From JBFMAI01 sp964462635 (GTDB taxonomy: Bacteria; Planctomycetota; Phycisphaerae; UBA1845; Fen-1342): a stretch of DNA of 64,000 nucleotides. Every line of letters begins with the position of its first letter. Position 1 is the stretch's first letter. This document shows positions 36,901 to 44,852 of this stretch, piece by piece. Under the pieces are notes generated by a model that saw only the letters and a program-made list of their open reading frames with translations, made no database searches and was not told the DNA's origin. Both the position numbers and the translations under genes were made by a program. The stretch is taken from the NCBI GenBank assembly GCA_964462635.1, contig CAYWYJ010000001.1, positions 31,782 to 95,781 of the forward strand. The letters are read 5' to 3'.

Positions 36901-38563
36901 CCGCTTCGACACGCCGCCGATCACGCGCTACTTCACCGAGCTGTTCGAGGGCGACCTTGACTTGGCCAACAAGACGATTGAGTTCACGCCCGCCGCCGGC
37001 GCCGATGCCTACGATGCCTGCGTCTACCCGATCAGCATGCTGCCGACCGACCCGTCCGGCGGCAGCCCGCTGGCCCTCGGCGATGACAACTTCGTCGCGT
37101 TCACGCTGACGGGTGGCAAGACGGTGTCGCTGTACGGCGTGAACTACAGCACGCTGTACATCGGCAGCAACGGCTACATCACGTTCACCGCGGGCGACAC
37201 GGCGTACGACCCGACGCTCGCCAACCACTTCCGCCTGCCGCGCGTCGCCGGCCTGTTCACCGACCTCAACCCCACCGTGGGCGGCACGGTCAGCCGCAAG
37301 GTGCTCGCGGACCGCGTCGCGATCACCTACACGTCGGTCGTCGCGGTGGGCGGCGATCGCAACACGTTCCAGATCGAGCTGTTCTTCGACGGGCGGATCA
37401 CGCTGAGCTTTCTGTCGCTGAACGCCCTCAACGTCGCCGTCGGGTTGTCGCGCGGTGCCGGGCTGCCGCCGGACTACTACGAAACCGACCTCTCCACCTT
37501 GCCCGCGTGCGGGGCCTACCCGCCGACCGCGTACAACAGCTCCGTGGAGATCGACCACAACGAGTCCGTCCTGATCGCGCTGCGAGCCACCGACGACGGC
37601 CTGCCCGATCCGCCGGGGAGGTTAACGTACCTGATTGTGACGCTGCCGGAGCATGGCGTGCTGACGGACCCGCTGGGCGGCGAGATTCAGGCCAGTCAAC
37701 TGCCCTACGCGCTCCTGGACAACGCAAACGAGGTCCGCTACACGCCCCGGCCGTATTACGGCGGCCCCGACCGCTTCACGTTCCAGGCCGACGACGGCGG
37801 CACGCCGCCGGAAGGCGGGCTTTCCAACGGCGCCGCCGTCAGCCTCACCGTCGGCCGCCGCGAACTGATCCACCGCTTCGACTTCGACACCGACCCCGGG
37901 TGGAGCACGCAGGGATTGTGGGCGTTCGGCGTCCCGACGGGCGGCGGCAGCTACAACCGCGACCCCACCAGCGGGAACACGGGCGTCAATGTCTACGGGT
38001 ACAACCTTGCCGGCGATTACACCAACAACATGCCGCGCTATTACCTCACCACGACGCCGCTCGATTGCACCGGGGTCAGCCGCACCGAGCTGCGCTTCTA
38101 CCGCTGGCTCGGCGTCGAGAGTTCCTCCTTCGACCGCGCGGGGATCGAGGCCAGCGGCGACGGGGCGCTGTACAAGACGATCTGGGAACACAGCGGCGGC
38201 TCAGCGAGCGAATCCTCCTGGACGGCGCAGAAGTACGACCTCTCCAGTGTCGCGGACGGTCGGGCGGCGGTCCGCGTTCGCTGGGGCATGGGCCCGACCG
38301 ACGGCACGAACACCTACCCGGGCTGGAACCTGGACGACGTGGAAATCTGGGGCGTCGCATCCCAGTTCCGCCGCGGCGACCTGAACTGCGACTTCCACGT
38401 GGACTTCGGCGACATTAATCCGTTCGTGCTGGCGCTCACCAACCCGCAGGGGTACGAGGCCGAGTACCCCGACTGCCCGTTTGACAATCGCGACATCAAC
38501 GGTGACGGCCTGTTCGATTTCGGTGACATCAATCCGTTCGTCAGGCTGCTGACGACCCCGTAG
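33968..38563 (+). CDS. Giant secreted subtilisin-like protease with dockerin-like C-terminus
   Basis: 1531 residues from the ATG at 33968; later ATGs at 34001 or 34010 would give a tidier signal peptide (GCCTASVVAGLLLTATMTRG). Subtilase triad: Asp in VMVYDTGYGF (about 343), His in SDHATHVAGTIGG (about 372), Asn in IVWAAGNE and Ser in CGTSMSCPTVTG (about 579). After it come a jelly-roll PPC-like domain (LAWDDVPGTPNVSPTLVNDL), an FN3-like domain, a nidogen-like part (LYIGSNGYITF), a cadherin-like part (YYGGPDRFTFQADDGGTPPE), a laminin/MAM-like domain and the dockerin-like tail with two GDINPFV motifs. Residues about 207-241, before the protease domain, are an in-frame repeat insertion (LPQPLPGREGG, PPPGREGG, LPGREG). 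Extracellular proteolysis is likely; substrate unknown. Confidence 0.92.
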   Translation: MKRGRGEPPREMTTMAGSRRTSGSRSGCCTASVVAGLLLTATMTRGQPASTGVVAWQGRSVFTPVQSAAEMDTTVAAVIGAGGRHVVVQFQRPVEPRDRDALRQAGIELLRYLGDNAYFAALGTATTAQEQWHTAGNAVRCVLPIEIEWKLRADFLEGRVPPWAVVDAGKGHETATGVRGRAAGSGNLDGDPPAGERDGGYLQPDGLTLPQPLPGREGGRSQPPPGREGGLLQHLPGREGSLVVAAYVLFHPDVPLDTEARRAAWRHGARIRSVLPSVNGMVIELPLTEIASLADEDAVQWIEPPLPALGPANNDVRARTGADLVQQAPYGLNGAGVRVMVYDTGYGFSAHPDFGGRHRTRDDSGLSDHATHVAGTIGGDGTASSGTYRGMAPAVQIESYGFQQVGGLQQGFLYTDPGDLERDYDDAINNLLVDLANNSLSSNVASNGFPCHWEGNYGVTDVLIDTIVRGDGSDPLFTRPFRIVWAAGNERQVSTCLGVEGFPAPYHSVPPPACAKNHITVGAVNSNDDSITTFTSFGPTDDGRLKPDIVAPGCQTTDDLGVTSCSQSGGGYRVRCGTSMSCPTVTGLAALLLQDFRAQFPGHPDFRNSTLKAVLAHTAVDLGSPGPDYRSGYGSVRIKPAVDLVRAGDFVEAQVNQSETYAAVVVVQPGEPTLNVTLAWDDVPGTPNVSPTLVNDLDLRVYDSENNLYYPWTLAPYTPAAPAVRTGPDRVNNIEQVVIDAPAPGPYRVEVVGYNVPVGPQPFSLCASPRLNKCSSAGTLALDRPKYMCQTAASLRVVDCDLNTNPQTSETAVVTIASTTEPAGEPVTLTETGPDSAVFVGYVLLDTTNAPGVLAVAPGDTVTATYIDADNGQGGANVEVTATALVDCDPPIIRNVQASPVQPRSATITFLTDEPARVTVRWGTTCGALTAAQADTSFRTAHSLFLANLIENTAYYFAIDAEDEAGNRVTDDNGGQCYRFDTPPITRYFTELFEGDLDLANKTIEFTPAAGADAYDACVYPISMLPTDPSGGSPLALGDDNFVAFTLTGGKTVSLYGVNYSTLYIGSNGYITFTAGDTAYDPTLANHFRLPRVAGLFTDLNPTVGGTVSRKVLADRVAITYTSVVAVGGDRNTFQIELFFDGRITLSFLSLNALNVAVGLSRGAGLPPDYYETDLSTLPACGAYPPTAYNSSVEIDHNESVLIALRATDDGLPDPPGRLTYLIVTLPEHGVLTDPLGGEIQASQLPYALLDNANEVRYTPRPYYGGPDRFTFQADDGGTPPEGGLSNGAAVSLTVGRRELIHRFDFDTDPGWSTQGLWAFGVPTGGGSYNRDPTSGNTGVNVYGYNLAGDYTNNMPRYYLTTTPLDCTGVSRTELRFYRWLGVESSSFDRAGIEASGDGALYKTIWEHSGGSASESSWTAQKYDLSSVADGRAAVRVRWGMGPTDGTNTYPGWNLDDVEIWGVASQFRRGDLNCDFHVDFGDINPFVLALTNPQGYEAEYPDCPFDNRDINGDGLFDFGDINPFVRLLTTP
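34586..34689 (+). repeat. Family E repeat inside the subtilase gene
   Basis: GGCTTGACCCTCCCCCAACC, then CCTCC and CTGGAAGGGAGGGGGGT, followed by two more C-run/G-run units (to 34689). The first unit is the uninterrupted form of the repeats at 55607-55675 and 62655-62718, which carry the core module between CCCCTCC and CTG. It is translated as LPQPLPGREGG and relatives without a frame change. Confidence 0.85.
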
Positions 38564-38680
38564 TCGGCGACCCGCCTGCCGTCACGATCATCACGGCCTA
38601 CTCCCGAACGAGACCTGCGGGGAGGGCCCTCCAATGCCGACGGTCGTGTTCTTCGCGGGGCGGCAAGAATCCCCGCCGGC

Positions 38681-38736
38681 CTACGGCCGGTACGGAGCCC
38701 GGTCGCCACAGGCGACTCGCTGTGGCGAGCCGCTAC
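38681..38736 (+). repeat. Core-module dispersed repeat, full copy
   Basis: CTACGGCCGGTACGGAGCCC, then GGTCGCCACA and the exact 18-bp core at 38711-38728, ending GCCGCTAC. Same order as 9003-9053 (+) and 12826-12913 (-). GTCGCC/GGCGAC and CGCCACA/TGTGGCG pairs allow a compact fold. Confidence 0.85.
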
Positions 38737-38830
38737 GGCTTGTGGCCGCGACGAGCCGCGCTGAGTTGCAGACTCGCGGGGCCGACGGTCGAACCTCGGG
38801 AGGCGGGCCCGGCGTCGGGCGTCGTTCTTC

Positions 38831-38879
38831 TCAATCCCTCGTTCCCTCGATCCCTCAGTCCCTTTTCCCCGTTCCCTCA
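38831..38879. repeat. Pyrimidine-rich short tandem repeat
   Basis: About five degenerate 8-9-base units of the type TCCCTCGTT/TCCCTCGAT/CCCTCAGT ending in TTTTCCCCGTTCCCTCA. The complementary purine-rich type of unit (AAGGGGTCGAGGGG) occurs at 40719-40762 within the RND gene. Confidence 0.6.
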
Positions 38880-39058
38880 TGCCGGACGCTCGAGATTGCC
38901 CACACCCTTGCCCCCGTGGCGCGGCTCCCGACGCGGGCCACGACGGGGGACGGGGATCATGGTAGCATCCCGGCACCCGGCCGAGCCGCACGTGCCCTGC
39001 GGCCCCGACCGGCGGTGTGATCGTTCATTAGGCGATTCTTCGGTTCGGAGGGCTGATC

Positions 39059-42000
39059 ATGGCCAATCAGCAACCCGAGACACCCGCTAGCACCACGCAG
39101 ACCGCGCACGCGGGCGGGCGGTCCCACGCCTTCCTCGACGCCATCGTGCGGGCGTTCCTGAACTCCAACCTCTCGCTCATCCTCATCCTGCTGGCGGCGG
39201 CGCTCGGACTGGCCGCCCTGGTCATTACGCCGCGAGAGGAGGATCCGCAGATCGTCGTGCCAATGGCCGACGTGCTCGTGAGCTTCCCCGGCCACTCGGC
39301 CGCCGAGGTCGAGCGGCTTGTGGCGACGCCGCTGGAGAAGCTGCTGTACCAGATCGACGGCGTGGAATATGTGTACTCGATGTCGCGGGCCGACGCGGCG
39401 GTTATCACCGTACGGTACTACGTCGGGGAGGACCGCGAACGCAGCCTGGTCAAGCTGTATAAGCGCATCGACGAACACCTGGACCTCGCGCCGCCGGGCG
39501 TCGCCGGCTGGGTCGTCAAGCCGGTCGAGATCGACGACGTGCCGATCGTGACGCTGACGCTGCGCAGTGCGACGGCGGACGAGTTCGCGTTGCGGCGGGT
39601 CGCGGAGGAGGTCGTCGAGCGGCTGGCGGCGGTCAAGAACACGTCGCGGGCGTACATCGTCGGCGGCCGGCCGCGGGTCGTCAGCGTGTACCTCGACCCG
39701 GAACGGATGCAGGCGTTCAGCGTCTCGCCGCTGGAGGTGCAGCGGGCGATCCAGGTCACCAACGTGACGCAGACGGCGGGGGATTTCAGCCGGGGCGACG
39801 CGGCGGTGCGGGTCGAGGTCGGCCGGGCGTTGCGCGACGCGGGCGAGCTGCGCGAGCTGGTGGTCGGCGTGTTCGGCGATCGGCCGGTGTATCTGAAGGA
39901 CGTGGCGGACATCGTGGACGGGGCGGCCGAAGCGCGCAGCTATGTGCGGCACGGTTGGGGGCCGGCGCGGCATTTCGAGCGCGAAGAGGGGTTCACGGGG
40001 ACGTTGATCGGGCCGCCGGCATCCACTGTGGATGCGCCACATGTTGGCGATCCGTCACAGCCGGCGGTGACGATTGCCTTGGCCAAGAAGAAGGGGACGA
40101 ACGCGGTCTGGGTCGCCCGCGACGTTCTGAAGGCGACCGCGGAGCTGAAGCGCGACGTGATCCCCGACGACATCGAGGTCGTTATCACGCGCAACGCGGG
40201 CCGGACCGCGAACGAGAAAGTCAACGAGCTCGTGGAAGCGCTGGCGGTCGCGGTGTTCATCGTCATCGCCCTGTTGACGCTGGGGCTGGGTTGGCGGGAG
40301 GCGTTGATCGTCGCGGTCGCGGTGCCGGTCGTGTTCGGCCTGACGCTGACCGTGAACCTGCTGTTTGGTTACACGATCAACCGCGTGACGCTCTTCGCGC
40401 TGATCCTGTCGCTGGGTCTGCTCGTCGATGACCCGATTGTGGACGTGGAGAACATCGCCCGGCACTTCACGTTCCGCCGCCGGGCCACGCGGCAGGTCGT
40501 CCTCGAAGCCGTGTCCGAGATTCGCCCGCCGCTGATTACCGCGACGCTGGCCGTCATCGTGTCGTTCCTGCCGATGCTGTTCATCACCGGCATGATGGGG
40601 CCGTACATGCGGCCGATGGCCCTGAACCTGCCGGTGACGATGCTGATGTCGATGCTGGTGGCGTTCACGATTACGCCGTGGCTGAGCTATCACCTGCTGC
40701 GGAAGCACTACGCGGGGGGACAAGGGGCCGAGGGGCCAAGGGGTCAAGGGGTCGAGGGGCACCCCGGCGCCGGACTCGGAGGTCCGGCGCTACAGTCTGA
40801 CTTCGGCCACGGGGGGCCGACGCTACAAGAGGGCGACGACATCGGCGCGGTGCGCGGCACGCTGCTGTACCGCGTGTTCAACCCGCTGATGACGCCGCTG
40901 CTGCGGTCGCGGGTCGCGGCGTGGGGGTTCCTCGCGGTCATGGCGGGGCTGATGGTGGTGGCGGCCGGATTGGCGGCGACGCGGAACGTGCCGCTGAAGA
41001 TGCTGCCGTTTGACAACAAGAACGAGCTCCAGCTCGTGCTCGACTTCGACGAAGGCACCACCCTGGAACGCACCGACGCCGCCGTCCGCGACTTCGAGCG
41101 CCTGCTCGCCGGCGTGCCCGAGGTCACCGATTTCACCAGCTACGTCGGCCTGGCCAGCCCGATGGACTTCAACGGCCTCGTGCGGCACTACTACCTGCGG
41201 CAGGGCGACCACGTCGCGGACATCCGCGTGAACCTCGTCGGCAAGAAGAGCCGCCGCGCGCAGAGCCACGCCCTGGGCCTGAGGCTGCGGGATGAGTTGA
41301 CCGAGTTGGCTCGCCGGCACGGGGCGCGGCTGAAGATCGTCGAGACGCCGCCCGGACCTCCGGTGATTGCGACGCTGGTGGCCGAGGTCTACGGCCGGCC
41401 GGACCATACGTATGACGATCTAATCGCTGCCGCGATAACGGTCCGCGCGCGGCTGGAGGCGGAACCGGATGTCGTGGACGTGGACGACACCATCGAGGCG
41501 GAGCAAACCAAGCTCGTGTTCGTCACGGAGCGCGAGAAGGCCGCGCTCAACGGCGTCAGCGTGGCGGAGATCACCGAGACGGTCCGCGCGGCGCTCGGCG
41601 GGACATTGGCGGGCACGCTCCGCGCGCCGGACGAGCGCTCGCCGCTGCGGATCGAGCTGCGACTGCCGCGCCCGCTGCGGAGCAGTCCGGCGGAGCTGGC
41701 GCGGCTGCACGTCAAGGGGCAAACGGGCGCACTCGTGCCACTGGCCGAACTCGGCCGCTGGGAACAGAGCACGGTCGATCAGATGATCTACCACAAGAAC
41801 CTCCAGCGCGTCGTATACGTCTTCGCCGAAACCGCGGGCCGCCCGCCCGCCGACTGCATCGTCGATGTCCAGGCGGACCGCGGCGGGGCGCGCCAGGCCG
41901 CCAGCCGGCAGTGGCAGGCCGTCGGCAGCGGCGCAATCGGCGTCGGCGAGCCGCGACCGTTGGGACGCCGGACGTTCCTGACCAACGGCGGTGGCATCGG

Positions 42001-42622
42001 CTGGCGTGTGCCCGAGGGCATCCGCGTCGATTTCGCCGGCGAGGGCGAATGGCAGATCACACTCGATGTCTTCCGCGATCTGGGCCTGGCGTTCGCCGCC
42101 GCCCTGGTCGCAATCTACATTCTCCTGGTCGCGCAGATGCGCTCGTTCAGTATCCCCGTCGTGGTGATGATGGCCATTCCGCTGACGGTCATCGGCATCA
42201 TGCCGGGCTTCTGGCTGCTGAACCTGCTCGCCGCGCAGAACGTCGGCGGCCATGCCGACCCGGTGTTCTTCACCGCCACCGGGATGATCGGGATGATCGC
42301 CCTGGCGGGCATCGTCACACGGCAGGCGGTCATCATCATTGACTTCATTCACCTGTCGCTGGCCCGCGGGCACAGCCTGTACGACGCGATCCTGGCGAGC
42401 TGCGTCGTCCGCCTGCGGCCAATTCTGCTGACGGTTTCGACGGCGATGCTGTCGGCCTTTCCGATTACCATCGACCCCATCTTCTCGGGCCTGGCCTGGG
42501 CGCTGATTTTCGGGCTCTTGGCCGCCACGGTCTTCACCCTGTTCGTCATTCCCGTCGTGTACTGGCTGGTGTACGCGCACAAGCCCGGGCACGGCGTGGC
42601 GACGGCTGACGCCGCCGCGTAG
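39059..42622 (+). CDS. RND-family efflux transporter (AcrB/CzcA-like inner-membrane pump)
   Basis: 1187 residues, longer than the usual 1020-1050. First membrane helix at about 40-60, porter domains, TM2-6 with the proton-relay DD in GLLVDDPIVDVENIARHF, second porter half, and TM8-12 with FRDLGLAFAAALVAIYILLV, IPLTVIGIMPGFWLLN and RPILLTVSTAMLSAF. The branch has GIVTRQAVIIIDFIH where most pumps have RNSIIL. Two Gly/Gln-rich segments are extra; one (about 552-595) derives from a repeat insertion in the cytoplasmic loop between TM6 and TM7. No membrane-fusion protein or outer-membrane channel is adjacent. Substrate (drug, lipid or metal) cannot be told. Confidence 0.92.
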   Translation: MANQQPETPASTTQTAHAGGRSHAFLDAIVRAFLNSNLSLILILLAAALGLAALVITPREEDPQIVVPMADVLVSFPGHSAAEVERLVATPLEKLLYQIDGVEYVYSMSRADAAVITVRYYVGEDRERSLVKLYKRIDEHLDLAPPGVAGWVVKPVEIDDVPIVTLTLRSATADEFALRRVAEEVVERLAAVKNTSRAYIVGGRPRVVSVYLDPERMQAFSVSPLEVQRAIQVTNVTQTAGDFSRGDAAVRVEVGRALRDAGELRELVVGVFGDRPVYLKDVADIVDGAAEARSYVRHGWGPARHFEREEGFTGTLIGPPASTVDAPHVGDPSQPAVTIALAKKKGTNAVWVARDVLKATAELKRDVIPDDIEVVITRNAGRTANEKVNELVEALAVAVFIVIALLTLGLGWREALIVAVAVPVVFGLTLTVNLLFGYTINRVTLFALILSLGLLVDDPIVDVENIARHFTFRRRATRQVVLEAVSEIRPPLITATLAVIVSFLPMLFITGMMGPYMRPMALNLPVTMLMSMLVAFTITPWLSYHLLRKHYAGGQGAEGPRGQGVEGHPGAGLGGPALQSDFGHGGPTLQEGDDIGAVRGTLLYRVFNPLMTPLLRSRVAAWGFLAVMAGLMVVAAGLAATRNVPLKMLPFDNKNELQLVLDFDEGTTLERTDAAVRDFERLLAGVPEVTDFTSYVGLASPMDFNGLVRHYYLRQGDHVADIRVNLVGKKSRRAQSHALGLRLRDELTELARRHGARLKIVETPPGPPVIATLVAEVYGRPDHTYDDLIAAAITVRARLEAEPDVVDVDDTIEAEQTKLVFVTEREKAALNGVSVAEITETVRAALGGTLAGTLRAPDERSPLRIELRLPRPLRSSPAELARLHVKGQTGALVPLAELGRWEQSTVDQMIYHKNLQRVVYVFAETAGRPPADCIVDVQADRGGARQAASRQWQAVGSGAIGVGEPRPLGRRTFLTNGGGIGWRVPEGIRVDFAGEGEWQITLDVFRDLGLAFAAALVAIYILLVAQMRSFSIPVVVMMAIPLTVIGIMPGFWLLNLLAAQNVGGHADPVFFTATGMIGMIALAGIVTRQAVIIIDFIHLSLARGHSLYDAILASCVVRLRPILLTVSTAMLSAFPITIDPIFSGLAWALIFGLLAATVFTLFVIPVVYWLVYAHKPGHGVATADAAA
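40715..40845 (+). repeat. Composite repeat inserted in the RND transporter gene
   Basis: A purine-rich run with about 9-base periodicity (units like AAGGGGTCGAGGGGC, 40719-40762) is joined to a hairpin GCGCCGGAC-(6 bases)-GTCCGGCGC (40767-40775 / 40782-40790), followed by CGCTACAG and a second similar GGGGGCCGACGCTACAAG. The whole remains in frame and encodes GGQGAEGPRGQGVEGHPGAG and onward. Confidence 0.75.
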
Positions 42623-42777
42623 TTCTGCCGATCTTCCCGAAGCCCACGGCAAGCCCCCGCGGCGGGTCCGCGCGCCGTCCGATAAGCGTCGCGCCCCCGG
42701 AGTGCGGCGGGGGCCGTCGGGGCACCGCGCCCGCGTGGGCCGGGAGCATCGCGGAGTCGACGCAGGACCAGGTAACC

Positions 42778-44019
42778 GTGCCTCTGCTGGTTTACACCGA
42801 CGAGTTGCAGCCGGGCATGATGATGCACGACCCGGTCGTCTCCAACGGCCGGGTGATGCTGCAAGCCGGTCGCATGTTGACCGCGGCGGACATCCTGGTG
42901 ATTCGGCGGCGGTACCCGGGGATGCGCGTCCGCGTCCACGACCCGGTGCTGGACAGCGTGGTCGACTTCGAGGACGACTCGCGGGAGCGCCGCGTCGCCG
43001 ACGAGACGCAGCAGCGCGTCGCCCGCTGCTTGACCGAGGTCCGCGAGCGGTTCGCCAACCGCACCGCCGTCAGCCAGGTGGACTGCGGCCTGTTGCAGGC
43101 CACCGTGCGGGAGCTGATGGAGTTCCTGAAGGCCAATCCCACCTCGGCGGCGGTCGTGGCGAGCTGCCTCGACAGCCGGCACTACCTCGGCGTGCACGCC
43201 GGCAACGTGTTCTACCTGAGCATGTTGCTGGCGGCGGCGAGCATGGATTACCTGATCTCCGAACGGCTGCGACAGATGCGGGCCCGCGACGTGGCCCCGA
43301 CGTTCGCCGGCGACCTGGCCCCGCTGGGCCTGGCCGCGATGGTGATGGACCTGGGCATGCAGCCGCTGCAACACCTGAACGAGCTGGAACGCCCGCTGAC
43401 GGATGCCGAGCGCGACGCCATCCGCCGGCACCCGCTGGACGGGTTCAATCTGTTGCCGGACGGCTTCTCCGCCGTTGCCCGAGCCGTGGTCAAGACCCAC
43501 CACGAGAACATGACGGGGACGGGCTATCCGCAGCAGTTGCCGGGCGATCGGCTCCACATTTTCTCGCGGATCGTGCGCATCGCCGACGCCTTCGACGCCG
43601 CCACGTCCGACCGGGTCTTTCGCGCGGCCAAGTCGCCGGCCCGTGTGCTGTGGGAGATGACGATCGGGCCGATGCGGCACTTCTATGATGCGAAGCTCGC
43701 CCAGGTCTTCGCCGGCCTGGTGCAGCCTTTCCCGATCGGCTCCAAGCTGCGGCTGCGCGACGGCCGGTACGCCCCCGTCGTCAAGTACAACCGCGAGGAC
43801 CCCTTTGACCCGTACGTGATCATCGCGTTTGACGCGTCCAATCGGCGGTTGTCGCGCGCCCAGCTCGAGGGGCCGCTGCGGCTGAGCAGCCGGCCCGACC
43901 TGCGGCTGGCGAGCCTGGCCGGCGAGGACCTGTCCTACCTGCACGCGCGCGAGCCGGTGGACGGCGACGACTTCGAAGCGCACCGCTTTCGCACGCCGTT
44001 GCAGGCGGCTTATCCCTGA
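42778..44019 (+). CDS. Degenerate HD-GYP-domain protein
   Basis: 413 residues from a GTG. It starts LLVYTDELQPGMMMHDPVVS, an N-terminal extension typical of HD-GYP proteins. The HD-GYP domain (about 120-320) keeps the first His (GVHAGNVFYLSM), the DAxRRHP-like DAIRRHPLDGF and the GYP loop THHENMTGTGYPQQL. The HD dyad itself reads VMDLGM instead of HDIGK, so the metal-binding His and the Lys are lost. It probably binds but does not cleave c-di-GMP, or uses other metal ligands. The C-terminal 100 residues are a small beta-rich domain (SKLRLRDGRYAPVVKYNRED). Located between the RND gene and rpmH. Confidence 0.85.
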   Translation: MPLLVYTDELQPGMMMHDPVVSNGRVMLQAGRMLTAADILVIRRRYPGMRVRVHDPVLDSVVDFEDDSRERRVADETQQRVARCLTEVRERFANRTAVSQVDCGLLQATVRELMEFLKANPTSAAVVASCLDSRHYLGVHAGNVFYLSMLLAAASMDYLISERLRQMRARDVAPTFAGDLAPLGLAAMVMDLGMQPLQHLNELERPLTDAERDAIRRHPLDGFNLLPDGFSAVARAVVKTHHENMTGTGYPQQLPGDRLHIFSRIVRIADAFDAATSDRVFRAAKSPARVLWEMTIGPMRHFYDAKLAQVFAGLVQPFPIGSKLRLRDGRYAPVVKYNREDPFDPYVIIAFDASNRRLSRAQLEGPLRLSSRPDLRLASLAGEDLSYLHAREPVDGDDFEAHRFRTPLQAAYP

Positions 44020-44025
44020 GAGCAC

Positions 44026-44094
44026 CGATCAGAACCCCGCGCGCCGGGGCGGGGCCCAGCGGCCCACCGCTTGCGTGGTGGGTTCGGTTGGCGG
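44026..44094. repeat. Family B double-hairpin repeat, copy 2 (diverged)
   Basis: ATCAGAACCCCGCGCGCCGG, then GGCGGGGCCC and CCCACCGCttgcGTGGTGGG, ending TTCGGTTGGCGG. The two-stem order is kept but the first loop and the ends have changed relative to the other three copies. It follows the HD-GYP stop codon directly. Confidence 0.75.
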
Positions 44095-44129
44095 GTCGGA
44101 GTGGTCGTGCACGATTCGGCGGCGCGCGC

Positions 44130-44154
44130 GGGGAGGACGAGTCTCCCGGCGAGC
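44130..44154. repeat. Degraded family C fragment
   Basis: GGGGAGGACGAGTCTCCCGG then CGAGC, preceded by GATTCGGCGGCGCGCG as in the flank of 14567 (GATCCGGCGGCGCGCG). It keeps the left edge and the central GGCGAGC but lacks the right arm. Confidence 0.55.
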
Positions 44155-44186
44155 AATCAAAGAGCCCAGCGGGCGGCTGAATGTGG

Positions 44187-44322
44187 CCCCGGGCGCGAGC
44201 CCGGGGACCCGCGAAGCGTTATTCACCCTGGAGCCCGCGTAGCGGGCGACTGAGGCTTCAGTCGCCCCCTGCGGGGGCTCCCCTGCGGGGATCACGCTGT
44301 GACCCCGGGCTGCCGCCCGGGG
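44187..44322. repeat. Cluster of palindromic hairpins
   Basis: Consecutive stem-loops: CCCCGGGC-gcga-GCCCGGGG (44187-44206), GCCCGC-gta-GCGGGC (44233-44247), near-palindrome GACTGAGGCTTCAGTC (44248-44263), GCCCCC-tgc-GGGGGC (44264-44278), CCCC-tgc-GGGG, and CCCCGGGC-tgcc-GCCCGGGG (44303-44322). It may terminate transcription after the HD-GYP gene or be an accumulation of small mobile palindromes. Confidence 0.75.
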
Positions 44323-44463
44323 CTACCCTCAGGCGCCCCTCCGGGGCTACCCACGGGCCGGTGTGTGACGGGACCCGCTCACTCGTGTCCACCTACACAC
44401 TCGGTGGTTGTCGGATGCCACAACCCGTGGTCACGCCCCGATTTTGGGTAAGCGCGCGGCCGC

Positions 44464-44492
44464 TTGGCGCCGGGCCGCATTTCGGGCATACT
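44464..44492 (+). promoter_or_regulatory. Sigma-70-type promoter for rpmH
   Basis: TTGGCG (44464-44469), 17-base spacer, CATACT (44487-44492), about 65 bases before the rpmH ATG. Position and spacing are good; both hexamers match consensus at four of six positions. Confidence 0.5.
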
Positions 44493-44557
44493 AAGAGGTC
44501 TGTAAAGATATAAGGCGGGCCAGGCCGCGGTGCGGCCGGTTGATATTGGTGAGTCTC

Positions 44558-44692
44558 ATGCACTATCCGCATCGCATCAGCAAGATCAAACGCAAACGCA
44601 AGTGCGGTTTCCGCGCCCGCATGCGCACCAGCGCCGGCCGTAAGCTCATTAACCGTAAACGCCGCGTCGGCCGCCGCGTCAGTGTGGCGTGA
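44558..44692 (+). CDS. rpmH: 50S ribosomal protein L34
   Basis: 44 residues, MHYPHRISKIKRKRKCGFRA then RMRTSAGRKLINRKRRVGRR and VSVA. The core GFRARMxTxxGRKxxxRRxxxGR is diagnostic for L34. Highly basic, normal length, binds 23S rRNA. GGTGAG precedes the ATG. In most bacteria rnpA follows rpmH; here the next gene is an unrelated lipoprotein, and I see no rnpA within the next kilobase on either strand. Confidence 0.95.
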   Translation: MHYPHRISKIKRKRKCGFRARMRTSAGRKLINRKRRVGRRVSVA

Positions 44693-44852
44693 GTCAGTCC
44701 GCTTTGCCGGGGTCCGGACGCGTCAGTGCCACGGGGGGCGTCATCGCACTGGGTCAGGAACCACCCTCTCGCCGCGCCCTTTCACTCGGCGCGGTGGTCG
44801 CTATCATCCCGGCAGTGCAGGACCAAACCCCCTTGTAGCAGGAGGCTACCGC

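Larger units (their letters stand above)
38564..39058. other. Intergenic region with two repeat types
   Basis: 495 bases between the subtilase and the RND gene. It contains the core-module repeat (38681-38736) and a pyrimidine-rich tandem repeat (38831-38879). CGGAGG near 39045 is the ribosome-binding site of the RND gene. No additional gene is supported. Confidence 0.5.
44020..44557. other. Repeat-rich intergenic region upstream of rpmH
   Basis: 538 bases containing a family B repeat (44026-44094), a decayed family C copy (44130-44154), a cluster of at least five G+C-rich hairpins (44187-44322) and the rpmH promoter (44464-44492). No protein gene is supported. Confidence 0.6.

Noticed and set aside
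38831..38879. Pyrimidine-rich tandem repeat as a CRISPR-like array
   Set aside because: Units are only 8-9 bases, degenerate and contiguous, without spacers.
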